Origin: Paracoccus yeei ATCC BAA-599
GTDB lineage: Bacteria; Pseudomonadota; Alphaproteobacteria; Rhodobacterales; Rhodobacteraceae
Direction: 5' to 3'
Length of the DNA: 64,000 nucleotides
Assembly (NCBI RefSeq): GCF_000622145.1
Contig: NZ_JHWH01000020.1
Coordinates: 1 to 64,000 of the forward strand
Positions within the stretch are counted from its first letter, which is position 1; each line of letters begins with the position of its first letter. The position numbers and the translations under genes are program-made. A model generated the notes under the pieces. That model was not told the origin of the DNA, made no database searches, and saw only the letters and a program-made list of their open reading frames with translations. Shown here one piece after another: positions 41,442 to 51,069 of this stretch.

Positions 41442-42836
41442 ATGTCACAAGACCTGATGGACCTTGGCGCGGCGCAGGCCGGCGCCCCCGAACCCCTGCG
41501 CGCCGTCGCGCCCGTCGATGAAATCCTGCCTGCGGGGCGCATGTCCCTGCTGGCGGTGCAGCATGTGCTGGTGATGTACACGGGCGCCATTGCGGTGCCC
41601 TTCATCATCGGCAGCGCGCTGAACCTGACGCAGGCGCAGGTCGCCTATCTGATCCAGGCCGATCTGATCACCTGCGGCATAGCTACCCTGATCCAGACCG
41701 TGGGCTTCTGGCGCTTCGGCGTCCGCATGCCGCTGATGCAGGGCATCACCTTCGCCGCCATCTCGCCGGTCATCGCCATCGGGTCGAACCCGGCGATCCT
41801 GGCGGCGGGGCCGAACGCGGGCCTGCAGGCCATCTATGGCGCGGTCATCGCGGCGGGCGCCTTCGCGATCCTGATGGCACCCTTGGGCCGCTATATCGTG
41901 CGGGCCTTTCCGCCGGTGGTGGTCGGCGCGGTGCTGACGATCATGGGTCTCAGCCTGCTGCCGGTGGCGATCCAGTATGCCCAGGGCGGCTTCGTGCCCG
42001 ACGCGGGCAAGCCCGCCTATATCGGCCTGGCCTTCCTGGTGCTGGCGGCCATCGTCGCCCTGAATGTCTTCGGGCGCGGCTTCGTCAAGAACATCTCGGT
42101 GTTTCTGGGCCTGATCGTGGGGGTGGTGCTGGCGGGCGTCATGGGCATGCTGGACTTCGGCGCGGTCGCGGATGCGGCCCCGGTCGCGGTCGTCACCCCC
42201 TTCGCCTTCGGCATGCCGAGCTTTCACCTGGTGCCGATCCTGACCATGTGCCTTGTGGTCGCGATCACCTGGGTGGAATCCATCGGCGACGCCATCGTCG
42301 TGGGCGAGATGGTCGAGAGGCCCGCCACCGAGCGGACCATCTCGGATCTGCTGCGGGCGGACGGGCTGTCGACGATGATCGGCGGGGTGATGAATTCGTT
42401 TCCCTATACCGCGTTTTCCGAGAACGTGGCCCTGGTCAACATCACCGGCGTGCGCAGCCGCTGGACCGTGGCCCTGGCCGGCTGCTTCCTGATCGTGCTG
42501 GGCCTGTCGCCGATGCTGGCCACCGCCATCGCGTCGCTGCCCAAGCCCGTCGTCGGCGGGGCGGGCTTCGTGATGTTCGGCACCCTTGTCGTGGTCGGCA
42601 TCAAGACCCTGCAAAGGACCGATTTCGACACCACCTTCAACAACTTCATGGTCGTGGGCCTGAGCGTCGCCATGGCGATGATCACCATCGTCGAGCCCGG
42701 CTTCTTCGGCTTCATGCCGGACTGGTCGCAGGTGGTGTTCCATTCGCCGGTCATCATGGGCGCGCTGACCGCGATCGGGGCCAACGCGGCGCTGAACGGC
42801 CTGCGCGGACCCACGGGCATCGCCGCCGCGCATTGA
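41442..42836 (+). CDS. NCS2-family xanthine/uracil permease
   Basis: A 464-residue transporter with about 14 membrane segments. NCS2 signatures include [41 protein letters not shown], and the motif near [16 protein letters not shown] with the substrate-binding Glu, then [23 protein letters not shown]. It should import xanthine, uric acid or another base with protons. A strong terminator follows at 42853. Confidence 0.92.
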   Translation: MSQDLMDLGAAQAGAPEPLRAVAPVDEILPAGRMSLLAVQHVLVMYTGAIAVPFIIGSALNLTQAQVAYLIQADLITCGIATLIQTVGFWRFGVRMPLMQGITFAAISPVIAIGSNPAILAAGPNAGLQAIYGAVIAAGAFAILMAPLGRYIVRAFPPVVVGAVLTIMGLSLLPVAIQYAQGGFVPDAGKPAYIGLAFLVLAAIVALNVFGRGFVKNISVFLGLIVGVVLAGVMGMLDFGAVADAAPVAVVTPFAFGMPSFHLVPILTMCLVVAITWVESIGDAIVVGEMVERPATERTISDLLRADGLSTMIGGVMNSFPYTAFSENVALVNITGVRSRWTVALAGCFLIVLGLSPMLATAIASLPKPVVGGAGFVMFGTLVVVGIKTLQRTDFDTTFNNFMVVGLSVAMAMITIVEPGFFGFMPDWSQVVFHSPVIMGALTAIGANAALNGLRGPTGIAAAH

Positions 42837-42852
42837 CGGTCGGGAAAAGCGG

Positions 42853-42882
42853 AAAGGCCCGGGTGCGCGCCCGGGCCTTTTC
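42853..42882 (+). terminator. Intrinsic terminator after the NCS2 permease
   Basis: An 11-bp perfect stem AAAGGCCCGGG/CCCGGGCCTTT with a TGCGCG loop and TTTTCC after it. It can work on both strands, serving the permease operon and the convergent metE. Confidence 0.85.
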
Positions 42883-42951
42883 CTTGCCTGCCGCCAGGAC
42901 CCGCACCGCGCGCCAAGGCGGGGGCGGACAGGGGCCGGCCGGCAGGCAAAT

Positions 42952-45282
42952 TCAGCGATGCGCGCCGGCGCAGCCGCAATCGGTCGTTTCCAGGGGCCTT
43001 TCCCCGACGGGCAGCGGCTCCAGGTCGCCCTTGCGCAATGCCCTGGCCGCCGCGACCAGGTTTCGCAGCGCCGCCTCGGTCTCGGCCCAGCCGCGGGTCT
43101 TCAGCCCGCAGTCGGGGTTCACCCACAGCCGCTCGGCCGGGATCACGCTTGCGGCCTTGCGCAGCAGCGTGACCATGTCCGCCACCGGGGGCACGCGCGG
43201 GCTGTGGATGTCCCAGACCCCGGGCCCGATCTCGTTCGGATAGGCGAAATCGCCGAACACCGTCAGCAGCTCCATGTCCGAGCGCGCGGTCTCGATCGAG
43301 ATCACGTCGGCATCCATCGCCGCGATGGCGGGCATGATGTCGTTGAACTCGGAATAGCACATATGGGTGTGGATCTGGGTGTCGTCGCGCACCGGACTGG
43401 CCGACAGGCGGAAACAGTCCACCGCCCATTGCAGATAGGCGTCCCAGTCCGCGCGGCGCAGCGGCAGCCCCTCGCGGATCGCGGGTTCGTCGATCTGGAT
43501 CGCCTTGATCCCGGCGGCCTCGAGATCGGCCACCTCGTCGCGGATCGCCAGCGCGATCTGCCGGCAGGTCTGCGCGCGCGGCTGGTCGTCGCGGACGAAG
43601 GACCATTGCAGGATGGTGACCGGCCCGGTCAGCATTCCCTTCATCGGCCGGTCGGTCAGCGACTGGGCAAAGCGCGACCAGCCCACCGTCATCGGCCTGG
43701 GCCGCGACACGTCGCCGAAGATCAGCGGCGGCTTGACGCAGCGCGAGCCATAGCTTTGCACCCAGCCAAGGCGTGTGAAGGCAAAGCCCGACAGCTGCTC
43801 GCCGAAATATTCCACCATGTCGTTGCGCTCGAATTCGCCGTGGACCAGCATGTCCAGGCCAAGCGCCTCTTGCCGGCGGATGCAATCCTGGGTCTGCCGC
43901 TTCAGGAAGGCGTCGTAGGCGCCGTCCGCCAGCAGCCCCTTGCGGTGGTCGGCGCGCGCGCGGCGCACCTCGGCCGTCTGCGGGAAGGACCCGATCGTGG
44001 TGGTCGGAAAGGCCGGCAGGCCCAGCCGCGCCGCCTGCGCCCGCTGCCGCGCCGGATAGTCCGAGGCGCGGCGCAGGTCGGCCGGCGTCACCGCCGCCGC
44101 CCGGGTCTTGACCGCCGGGTCGTGGATGCGGGCCGAAGCCGCGCGGCCCGCCACGGCGCGGGCATTGGCGGCCAGTTCGATGGCCACGTCCTGCCCGTTC
44201 AGCGCGCGGCTGAGCGTCGCCACCTCGGCCAGTTTCTGCACGGCGAAGGACAGCCAGGATTTCAGTTCGCCGTCCAGCTCGGTTTCGGCATCCAGGTCCA
44301 TCGGCACATGCAGAAGCGAACAGGAGGGCGCGATCTGGATGCGCCCCGGCCCCAGCGCCGCCACGGCCTGCTGCGCCAGCGCCAGCGCGGCGGCCAGGTC
44401 GGCGCGCCAGACATTGCGCCCGTCGATCAGGCCCAGCGACAGCAGCTTGTCGCCCGCCCCGGCCAGCAGCTGCGGCAGTTGCCCCGGCGCGCGCACCAGA
44501 TCGACATGCAGCCCGACCACCGGCAGCGACAGCGCCAGGTCAAGGTTGTCGTCCAGCGCGCCGAAATAGCTGGCGACCAGCAGCTTCGGCCCGGCCTGCG
44601 CCAGTTCAGCATAGGCCGCCGCAAAGCCCGCGCGCTGCGCCGGGCTCAGGTCGGTGACCAGCACCGGCTCGTCGATCTGGACCCAATGCGCGCCGGCCTT
44701 GGCCAGTTCGCGCAGCACCTGCGCATAGACCGGCAGCACGCGGGGCAGCAGCGCGACGGGGTCCAGGCCCGGCTCCTTGGCCTTGCCGAGGCTCAGCCAG
44801 GTCAGCGGCCCGACCAGCACCGGCCGGGTCTGGTGGCCAAGCGCGCGGGCCTAAAGGAAGTCCTCGACCGGCTTGCGCGAGGCCAGCGCAAAGCTCTGGT
44901 CGCGGGTGAATTCGGGGACGATGTAATGGTAATTGGTGTCGAACCACTTGGTCATCTCCATCGCCGGGGCCTCGGTGGTGCCCCGCGCCATGGCGAAATA
45001 CTGCGCCAGCGTCACCCGCCCCTCGACGGTGCCAAAGCGCGGCGGCACCGCGCCCAGCATCGCCGTGGTGTCCAGCATCTGGTCGTAAAGCGAAAAGTCG
45101 TTCGACGGGATGCGGTCGATCCCGGCCTCGGCTTGCAGCGCCCAATGCGCGGCGCGCAGGCGTGCGGCCTCGGCCAGCAGCGCGGGTTCGGACAGATCGC
45201 CGCGCCAATGCGCCTCGACGGCGGTCTTGAGTTCGCGCCGCGCGCCGATGCGCGGAAAGCCGAGTGTGGCGGAAAGGGTCAT
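42952..45282 (-). pseudogene. metE: Cobalamin-independent methionine synthase (metE) interrupted by an in-frame amber codon
   Basis: A 777-codon frame encodes complete MetE: N-terminus [19 protein letters not shown], zinc-site segments [16 protein letters not shown] and [10 protein letters not shown], and [13 protein letters not shown]. At codon 144 (44851-44853) there is TAG between EDFL and [15 protein letters not shown], where relatives usually have an acidic residue, so a single GAG to TAG change would explain it. The frame is otherwise intact on both sides. As written it gives a 143-residue fragment. AGGAGG lies 6 nt before the ATG. MetE transfers methyl from methyl-tetrahydrofolate to homocysteine. 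A sequencing error cannot be excluded. Confidence 0.85.
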
Positions 45283-45335
45283 GGCAGCCTCCTGTTCGGG
45301 TCCGGGCCGGAATAGGGCTGATGTTCCATGATCTG

Positions 45336-45349
45336 GAAATGGTAATTTC
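45336..45349. promoter_or_regulatory. Candidate MetR binding site
   Basis: GAAATGGTAATTTC, a perfect GAAAT-N4-ATTTC dyad in the 94-nt gap between divergent metE and metR. LysR proteins bind such dyads in shared intergenic regions; homocysteine is the usual MetR co-inducer. Confidence 0.5.
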
Positions 45350-45376
45350 TCATCGACCAATGAATGGAGATCATGG

Positions 45377-46264
45377 ATGCTTGACCGCCAGCACTTGGCC
45401 ATCCTGCGCGAGGTGGACCGCCTGGGCAGCGTGACCGCCGCCGCCGACCGGCTGAACCTGACGCAGTCGGCCGTCAGCCACACCATGCGCAAGTTCGAGC
45501 ACCGCCATCGCGTCGCCGTCTGGCAGAAAGAGGGGCGCGGACTGCGCCTGACCCAGGCCGGGCGATACCTGCTGGCGCTGGCGCAGCGCGTGCTGCCCCA
45601 GATCGAACATGCCGAGACGGTGCTGGCCGATTTCGCCGCCGGCCAGCGCGGCGCGCTGCGGGTGGGGATGGAGTGCCATCCCTGCCAGCAATGGCTGATG
45701 CGCGTCGTCTCGCCCTATCTGGCGGCCTGGCCGGATGTCGACCTGGACCTGCGCAGCGGCTTTCGCTTTGGCGGCATCGCGGCCCTGCTGGGGCACGAGA
45801 TCGACCTGCTGATCACCCCCGACCCGCTGGACCTGCCGGGCATTACCTATCGCGCGGTCTTCGACTATGAACTGGTGCTGGCCGTGCCCCAAGGCCATGC
45901 CATCGGCGCGGTCGCCGCGCCCGCGGACCTGACGCGCGAGGTGCTGATCACCTATCCCCTCGAACCGGCCCGGCTGGACATCTTCACCCGTTTCCTGGTG
46001 CCGGGCAACTGCCTGCCGCTGCGCCATCGCACGGTCGAGACGACCGAGATGATGCTGCACCTGGTCGCGGCGGGGCGCGGGGTCAGCGCGGTTCCCGACT
46101 GGCTGCTGCACGAGGCGGGCCGCGGCCTGCCGATCCGCGCCGCCCGGATCGGGCCGGGGCTGGCCAAGTCGATCCACCTGGGCACCCGGCGCGGCGAGGA
46201 CGCGACCGATTACATCGCCGGCTTCCTGGCGCTGGCCGCGCAGGTTCAGCCCGCCGCCGAATAG
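45377..46264 (+). CDS. metR: MetR-like LysR regulator
   Basis: A 295-residue LTTR. The HTH ([28 protein letters not shown]) and the segment [23 protein letters not shown] are typical of MetR, which activates metE with homocysteine. It is divergent from metE with a 94-nt gap. The gene looks intact although its main target carries an amber codon. Confidence 0.9.
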   Translation: MLDRQHLAILREVDRLGSVTAAADRLNLTQSAVSHTMRKFEHRHRVAVWQKEGRGLRLTQAGRYLLALAQRVLPQIEHAETVLADFAAGQRGALRVGMECHPCQQWLMRVVSPYLAAWPDVDLDLRSGFRFGGIAALLGHEIDLLITPDPLDLPGITYRAVFDYELVLAVPQGHAIGAVAAPADLTREVLITYPLEPARLDIFTRFLVPGNCLPLRHRTVETTEMMLHLVAAGRGVSAVPDWLLHEAGRGLPIRAARIGPGLAKSIHLGTRRGEDATDYIAGFLALAAQVQPAAE

Positions 46265-47100
46265 GGCGCAAAGCGCGCCTCTCCGTCCCGGACCGAAAGC
46301 GGCCGGCCGACCATGGGAAAGGCGCGCTGCGGGCAGGCGGTCCGTTCGCAGACCTTGCAGCCCGGCCCGATGCGCACCGCCAGGTCGGGGTTCTTCAGGT
46401 CCAGCCCGCGGGCATAGATCAGCCGGTCGGCATGGGCCAGATCGCAGCCCAGGGCCACGGTAAAGGTCTTGACCGGGGCACCATAGCCGCCCTGGCCGCT
46501 TTGCACCTGCCGCGCGATCCACAGATCGCTGCGCCCGTCCGGCATCTGCGCGACCTGGCGGGTGATCTCGCCCGGCCGGCTGAACGCCTCGTAGACGTTC
46601 CACAGGGGGCAGGTGCCGCCGATGCGCGAGAAGTGGAAATCCGTGGCCGACTGCCGCTCGGAGATATTGCCCGCCCGGTCCACGCGGATGAAAAAGAACG
46701 GCACGCCCAGCGCCTCGGGGCGTTGCAGGGTCGAAAGCCGGTGGCAGGCGGTCTCGATCCCCACGCCGAAGCGGCGGGCGATCAGGTCGATGTCATAGGC
46801 CCGCGCCTCGGCTTCTCGCAGGAAGGCGGCATAGAACCAGTCGCGCACCGATTCAACGGCGGCGGCGGCGGCCTGCGGCTCGGTCAGCCGGCCCGCCAGC
46901 AGGTCGGCCCGCTCGGCCGTCTCGCGCAGGCAAGCCTGCATGGCGACGATGGCCCGCGCAACGGCGGGCATGTTCGCAGCGAGTTCCCGCAGTTCGGCCA
47001 TGGAGGCGGGCGCGCCCTGGTCGGCCAGCGCGGCGCGCAGGTCGGTCAGCAGCCGCGCCTCGTCCGCGTCCGAGAAAAGCTGCACGTCGACAAGCGCAGC
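46246..47100 (-). pseudogene. N-terminally truncated ScfR-like short-chain fatty-acyl regulator
   Basis: About 285 codons match the C-terminal part of XRE/ScfR-type regulators of propionate metabolism: LFSDADEARLLTDLRAAL, the EARAYDIDLIARRFGVGIETACHRL IrrE-like region, and the C-terminal domain RQSATDFHFSRIGGTCPLWNVYEAF ending with the cysteine-rich PGCKVCERTACPQRAF. The HTH part (about 65 residues) that should precede LFSDADEAR is missing and no start codon with a ribosome site fits. Homology stops near 47100, 30 nt before a prpB fragment. It overlaps metR by 19 nt at the 3' end. Confidence 0.72.
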
Positions 47101-47130
47101 CTGCTGGCCGCCCCCGCGGCGGAGTAAGCC

Positions 47131-47447
47131 ATGCCCTATCTGATCGCATCCGACCTGCCCGAGGCCCCCGCCGGCGCCCGCTTCCGCGCCGCGCTGGCCC
47201 GGCCCGGCATCCTGCAACTGCCCGGCGCGCATAACGGCATGGCGGCGCTTCAGGCCCGCGCGGCGGGGTTCCAGGCGCTTTACCTGTCGGGCGCGGCGAT
47301 GACGGCCAGCATGGGCCTGCCGGACCTGGGCATCATCACCGTGGACGAGGTTGCCTTCTTCATCCGCCAGATCGCGCGGGCCAGCGGGTTGCCGGTGCTG
47401 GTCGACGGCGACACCGGCTATGGCGAGGCGCTGAACGTCATGCACAC
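47131..47447 (+). pseudogene. prpB: 5' fragment of prpB (2-methylisocitrate lyase)
   Basis: About 105 codons of the PEP-mutase/isocitrate-lyase fold: RPGILQLPGAHNGMAALQARAAGFQALYLSGAA, and VLVDGDTGYGEALNVMH with the metal-binding Asp. Homology stops at NVMH, 9 nt before the end of the convergent tcuB gene, so about 185 C-terminal residues, including the KKCGH active-site loop, are lost. GGAG lies 6 nt before the ATG and overlaps the stop of an open plus-strand frame ending LLAAPAAE. With the damaged scfR-like gene next door, this is the wreck of a methylcitrate-cycle locus. Confidence 0.75.
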
Positions 47448-47455
47448 CCCCGCCC

Positions 47456-48619
47456 TTACCCCAGGTGCCGCTTTTTCTCGGCCGAGTAGCGCACCAGCGC
47501 CAGGCCGCGGAAGATGCCGTGCATGAACTTGCCGTAAGGCATGGTGACGAAGAAGCCGAAGACAAAGCCCAGGTGCAGCGCCAGCGTGACGCCCATCAGC
47601 GGCGTCGCGCGCAGGACCAGCAGCAGAAGGCCCGTCACGCCGGTCAGAAGCAGCATCAGGATGAAGGCCACATCCATGCCCATGCGGCTTTCGTCCATCA
47701 GCTGCCGGTTGCGGCGCAGCTTTGCGGCCAGCAGGCCCAGCGGGCCGATGGTGATGCCGATGCCGCCCAGCGTGCCCAGCACCACCGGCAGGTCCCACCA
47801 GGGATAAGGCGCGTCGCGGCCCAGCAGGTAATGCCACAGTGTCCCGACCGAGGTTGCGGCAAAGCACAGCATGAACCCATAGAACGTCAGGTGGTGGTAA
47901 AGCCGGCGGTTGTCGTCGGGCCTGTCGCTTTCGTTCATGCAGCCCATGCCGCCGCCGTCCAGGTATTTCAGGGTCGCGGCGTCATGCGCGCCCTCGGCCA
48001 GCGCGGCGGGGTCGCGCAGCGTGCCGGCCGGCTCGCCGATGTCGCGCCAGAAGCGGATGCAGGCCATGGCGATGGCCAGCACCGACCACAGGAAGGCCGC
48101 GCCAAAGATCGCCACCATCGTGTTGTGCGGCATGATCCGGTAAAAGGCGCCGGGACCGCGATGGGTGCCGAACAGCACCTCCGGGTCGTGCCAAAGCGCA
48201 AAGCCGATCATGAAGGCGGCCACCGACAGCGCCGCGATCAGCGCGACCGCCAGGCCGTTGCGGCGAAACAGCGGCGCCAGGAACCCCGGCCAGGCATAGC
48301 GGGCATAGCTGTCGTTCCTGACCTCGGCCAGCACCTTGGGAACGTTCACGTTGAATTCATGCGGCGGCGCGAACTGGCAGTCCGAATTGCAGGCGCCGCA
48401 GTTGTGGCACAGGTTCGCCAGATAGGTCAGGTCGCCCGAACCGAAGGCGCGGCGCATCTCCATCGCCGGGAAGACCGCGCAGAGCCCTTCGCAATAGCGG
48501 CAGGAATTGCAGACGGTCATCAGCCGCGCGGCCTCGTCCAGGTGGTCCTGCTGGGCGGGGGTGGCGGCGGCCTGCGGGCGCGGGGCTGCGCCGGGCAGGA
48601 CGAATTCAGCGGCTTGCAT
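47456..48619 (-). CDS. tcuB: TcuB-like tricarballylate utilisation iron-sulfur/haem membrane protein
   Basis: A 387-residue protein. Two 4Fe-4S motifs are visible as C37-x2-C40-x2-C43-x3-C47 and C71-x2-C74-x2-C77-x3-C81; several membrane segments with histidines follow (HNTMVAIFGAAF, LYHHLTFYGFM, LALHLGFVFGFFVTMPYGKFMH), as in CitB/TcuB. It re-oxidises the flavin of TcuA by passing electrons to the membrane. The ATG at 48619, with AAGGAG, was chosen over a TTG at 48643; either overlaps tcuA. It is the last gene of the operon. Confidence 0.9.
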   Translation of the reverse strand: MQAAEFVLPGAAPRPQAAATPAQQDHLDEAARLMTVCNSCRYCEGLCAVFPAMEMRRAFGSGDLTYLANLCHNCGACNSDCQFAPPHEFNVNVPKVLAEVRNDSYARYAWPGFLAPLFRRNGLAVALIAALSVAAFMIGFALWHDPEVLFGTHRGPGAFYRIMPHNTMVAIFGAAFLWSVLAIAMACIRFWRDIGEPAGTLRDPAALAEGAHDAATLKYLDGGGMGCMNESDRPDDNRRLYHHLTFYGFMLCFAATSVGTLWHYLLGRDAPYPWWDLPVVLGTLGGIGITIGPLGLLAAKLRRNRQLMDESRMGMDVAFILMLLLTGVTGLLLLVLRATPLMGVTLALHLGFVFGFFVTMPYGKFMHGIFRGLALVRYSAEKKRHLG

Positions 48620-50012
48620 GGGTGCTTGCTCCTTCTCCGGCAAGGCGGCCGAAGACGCTGCCGATGGTCATTCCGATGCCGGCCGCATAGCCGCGGCCCA
48701 GCACGTTGCCAGCCATGATCTCTCCGGCGGCATAGATGTTCTCGGCGCGCCCGCCGGCGGCGGTCAGCACGCGGGCGTCTTCGTCGACCTCGACGCCCAG
48801 ATAGGTGAAGGTGATGCCGGGGCGCACGGGATAGGCATAGAAGGGCGCCTCCTCGATCCGCCGGGCCCAGTTGGTCTTGGGCGGCGTCAGCCCCTGGGTG
48901 TGGCAGCCGTCCAGCACGGTGTCGTCGAAGCTGCCCGGCTGCACGGCGGCGTTGAACCCATCCACCGTGGCCGACAGCGCCGCCGGGTCCAGCCCCAGCT
49001 TGCCGGCCAGTTCCGCGATGGTGCCGGCCGTGATCGGCGGGAACAGCGAGGGCATGAAGAGCTTCAGCGAGCGCGCGTCGAAGATGATATAGGCGATCTG
49101 GCCGGGCTGGGCGGCGACCAGCCGGCCCCAGATGGCATAGCGCTTGGGCCAGATGTCCTCGCCCTCGTCATAGAACCGCTGGCAGTCGCGGTTCACGACG
49201 ATGCCAAAGACCACGCAATCCAGCCGGGTGATGATGCCGCCGTCGTATTTCGGCGCGCGGGCGTCGATGGCCACCGCATGGCACTGGGTCGGGTCGCCCA
49301 GCTGCTTCATGCCCTTGCCGATCAGGGTGCGCAGCAAGGAGCCACGGTTATAGGGCGTGCCGCGGATCAGGAAATTCTCGGCAATCTCGCCCCAGCCTTC
49401 CTTGAGCCAGTCGATATTCGCCTCGAACCCGCCCGAGGCCGCGACCAGCGCATGGCCGGGCAGGCGGCGCTTGCCCTGCGGCGTCGTCACCTCGGCGGCG
49501 ACGAAGCGGGTGCCGTCCAGCTCCAGGTCCGTCACCTCGCTTTCATAGGCGACATGCACGCCCAGGCTCTCGGCGGTGCGGTACAGCGCGTTCAGCATCG
49601 ACCGCCCGCCGCCCAGGAAGAAGCTGTTGGTGCGCCCCAGGCTCAGCGTGCCGCCCAGCGAGGGCTGGAAGCGCACGCCCTGTTCGACGATCCAGTCCAG
49701 CATGTCCTTGGAGCGGTGGATCATCATGCGCGCCAGCTGCCGGTTGGTCTGGCCCTCGGTGACGCGCAGCAGGTCCTCGAAGAACTCCTCCTCGGAATAG
49801 GGTCCGGAGAGGGTCGCCGTGGCGCTGTCGTGGGCGCAGCGCATGTTGCGGGTGTGGCGGGTGTTGCCGCCGCGATAGAAGCGCGGCGCCTTTTCCAGCA
49901 CCGCGACCGAGGCGCCGCCCCGCCGTGCGGCGATCGCCGCGCAGAGCGCCGCATTGCCGCCGCCCGCGACGATGACATCATAGCTTCGGGTGAAATCGAC
50001 GGGCGTTTCCAT
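48606..50012 (-). CDS. tcuA: TcuA-like FAD-dependent tricarballylate dehydrogenase
   Basis: A 468-residue flavoprotein of the fumarate-reductase/succinate-dehydrogenase group. FAD motif VAGGGNAALCAAIAARRGG at residues 15-33; NTRHTRNMRCAHD and the C-terminal NIYAAGEIMAGNVLGRGYAAGIGMTIG are typical of TcuA. It oxidises tricarballylate to cis-aconitate. It follows an ABC transporter ATPase gene by 1 nt and precedes tcuB with overlap, so uptake and oxidation are co-expressed. Confidence 0.9.
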   Translation of the reverse strand: METPVDFTRSYDVIVAGGGNAALCAAIAARRGGASVAVLEKAPRFYRGGNTRHTRNMRCAHDSATATLSGPYSEEEFFEDLLRVTEGQTNRQLARMMIHRSKDMLDWIVEQGVRFQPSLGGTLSLGRTNSFFLGGGRSMLNALYRTAESLGVHVAYESEVTDLELDGTRFVAAEVTTPQGKRRLPGHALVAASGGFEANIDWLKEGWGEIAENFLIRGTPYNRGSLLRTLIGKGMKQLGDPTQCHAVAIDARAPKYDGGIITRLDCVVFGIVVNRDCQRFYDEGEDIWPKRYAIWGRLVAAQPGQIAYIIFDARSLKLFMPSLFPPITAGTIAELAGKLGLDPAALSATVDGFNAAVQPGSFDDTVLDGCHTQGLTPPKTNWARRIEEAPFYAYPVRPGITFTYLGVEVDEDARVLTAAGGRAENIYAAGEIMAGNVLGRGYAAGIGMTIGSVFGRLAGEGASTHASR

Positions 50013-50013
50013 G

Positions 50014-51069
50014 TCAGAACACCCAGACGCTGTCGCGCGGGATGCGGACCAGCGCCCGCCCCTCGGGGACCGGGCCTTCGGTCAGCACGCGCAGGCTGTG
50101 CGGCCCGGTGCGATAGACGTTTTCCCATTTCTCGCCCAGGAACATGGTCGTGGCGCGGTCCATCTCGATGCAGTCCGGCTCGCCCGGGCTGCCCAGCGAC
50201 AGCCGCTCCAACCGGCAGATCGCGGTGGCCTCGTCGCCGCGCCGGACCTCGTGGCCCATGCGGCCGGTGACGGTCAGCCCGTCGCAGTCGAGCACGGCAA
50301 AGCCGTCGCGCGCCTCGGTCACGCGGCCGGTCAGGCGGGCGTTGCTGCCGATGAAGTCGGCGGTGAACAGGGTCTTGGGCCGCGAATACAGGTCCTCGGG
50401 GCTGCCTTCCTGGGCGATGACGCCGCCGTTCAGCAGCACGATGGTATCGGCGATGGCCAGCGCCTCGATCTGGTCGTGGGTGACGATGACGGCGGCGCGC
50501 TCCTCGCGCTTGATCAGTTCCTTCAGGAAGGCCCGCGCCTCGTCGCGCAGCTTGGCGTCCAGGTTCGACAGCGGCTCGTCCAGCAGCAGCACCGGCGGGT
50601 CATAGGCCAGCGAGCGCGCGATGGCCACGCGCTGCTGCTGCCCGCCCGACAGTTGCGAGGGTAAGCGGGCGTGCAGATGGCCCAGGCCCAGCACCTCGAG
50701 CACCTCGCCGACCTTGCGCCTGACCTGCGCCTCGGGCGCCTTGCGCAGCCGCAGCCCATAGGCCACGTTGTCGAACACGGTGCGGTTCGGCCACAGCGCA
50801 TAGGACTGGAACACAAAGCCCAGGCCGCGCTTCTCGGCCGGCAGGTCCAGCCCGGCTTCGCCGTGAAACACCTCCTTGCCCGAGACCGAGACGCGGCCGC
50901 GATAGGCGCGTTCCAACCCCGCGACGGTGCGCAAAAGCGTGGTCTTGCCCGAGCCCGACGGGCCGAGAAGGGCGGCGATCTGGCCCTTCTCGATGCTGAA
51001 GGACGCGCCCTTCAGCACCTCGACGGCGCCGTATTTCAGGTGAATGTTGTCGACGATCAGTTCAGGCAT
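50014..51069 (-). CDS. ABC transporter ATPase (FbpC/PotA-like)
   Basis: A 351-residue ATPase: Walker A GPSGSGKT at residues 36-43, Q-loop FQSYALWPNRTV, signature LSGGQQQRVAIARSL, Walker B VLLLDEPLSNLD, and a C-terminal TOBE domain (about 280-350). It powers the permease whose stop it overlaps by 8 nt. The subfamily carries Fe(III), thiamine, aminophosphonates or polyamines; next to tcuAB a tricarboxylate or its metal chelate is more likely. The ATG at 51069 matches the family start. Confidence 0.9.
   Translation of the reverse strand: MPELIVDNIHLKYGAVEVLKGASFSIEKGQIAALLGPSGSGKTTLLRTVAGLERAYRGRVSVSGKEVFHGEAGLDLPAEKRGLGFVFQSYALWPNRTVFDNVAYGLRLRKAPEAQVRRKVGEVLEVLGLGHLHARLPSQLSGGQQQRVAIARSLAYDPPVLLLDEPLSNLDAKLRDEARAFLKELIKREERAAVIVTHDQIEALAIADTIVLLNGGVIAQEGSPEDLYSRPKTLFTADFIGSNARLTGRVTEARDGFAVLDCDGLTVTGRMGHEVRRGDEATAICRLERLSLGSPGEPDCIEMDRATTMFLGEKWENVYRTGPHSLRVLTEGPVPEGRALVRIPRDSVWVF

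Noticed and set aside
44851-44853. TAG in metE read as pyrrolysine or another recoded residue
   Set aside because: MetE has no such residue at this position, no recoding element or suppressor tRNA is seen here, and a single-base change from GAG is simpler.
44851-45282. Treating the metE N-terminal 143 codons as a separate small gene
   Set aside because: The sequence on both sides of the TAG aligns without a break to one MetE protein, and no start with a ribosome site follows the stop.
45283-45376. A SAM or cobalamin riboswitch upstream of metE
   Set aside because: The gap is only 94 nt, shared with divergent metR, and contains a LysR-type dyad; there is no room or sign for a riboswitch fold.
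46432-47127. Plus-strand frame ending LLAAPAAE just before prpB as a real gene
   Set aside because: Almost all of it is antisense to the scfR-like coding sequence. Only the last 10 or so codons could be the tail of a lost upstream gene, too little to annotate.
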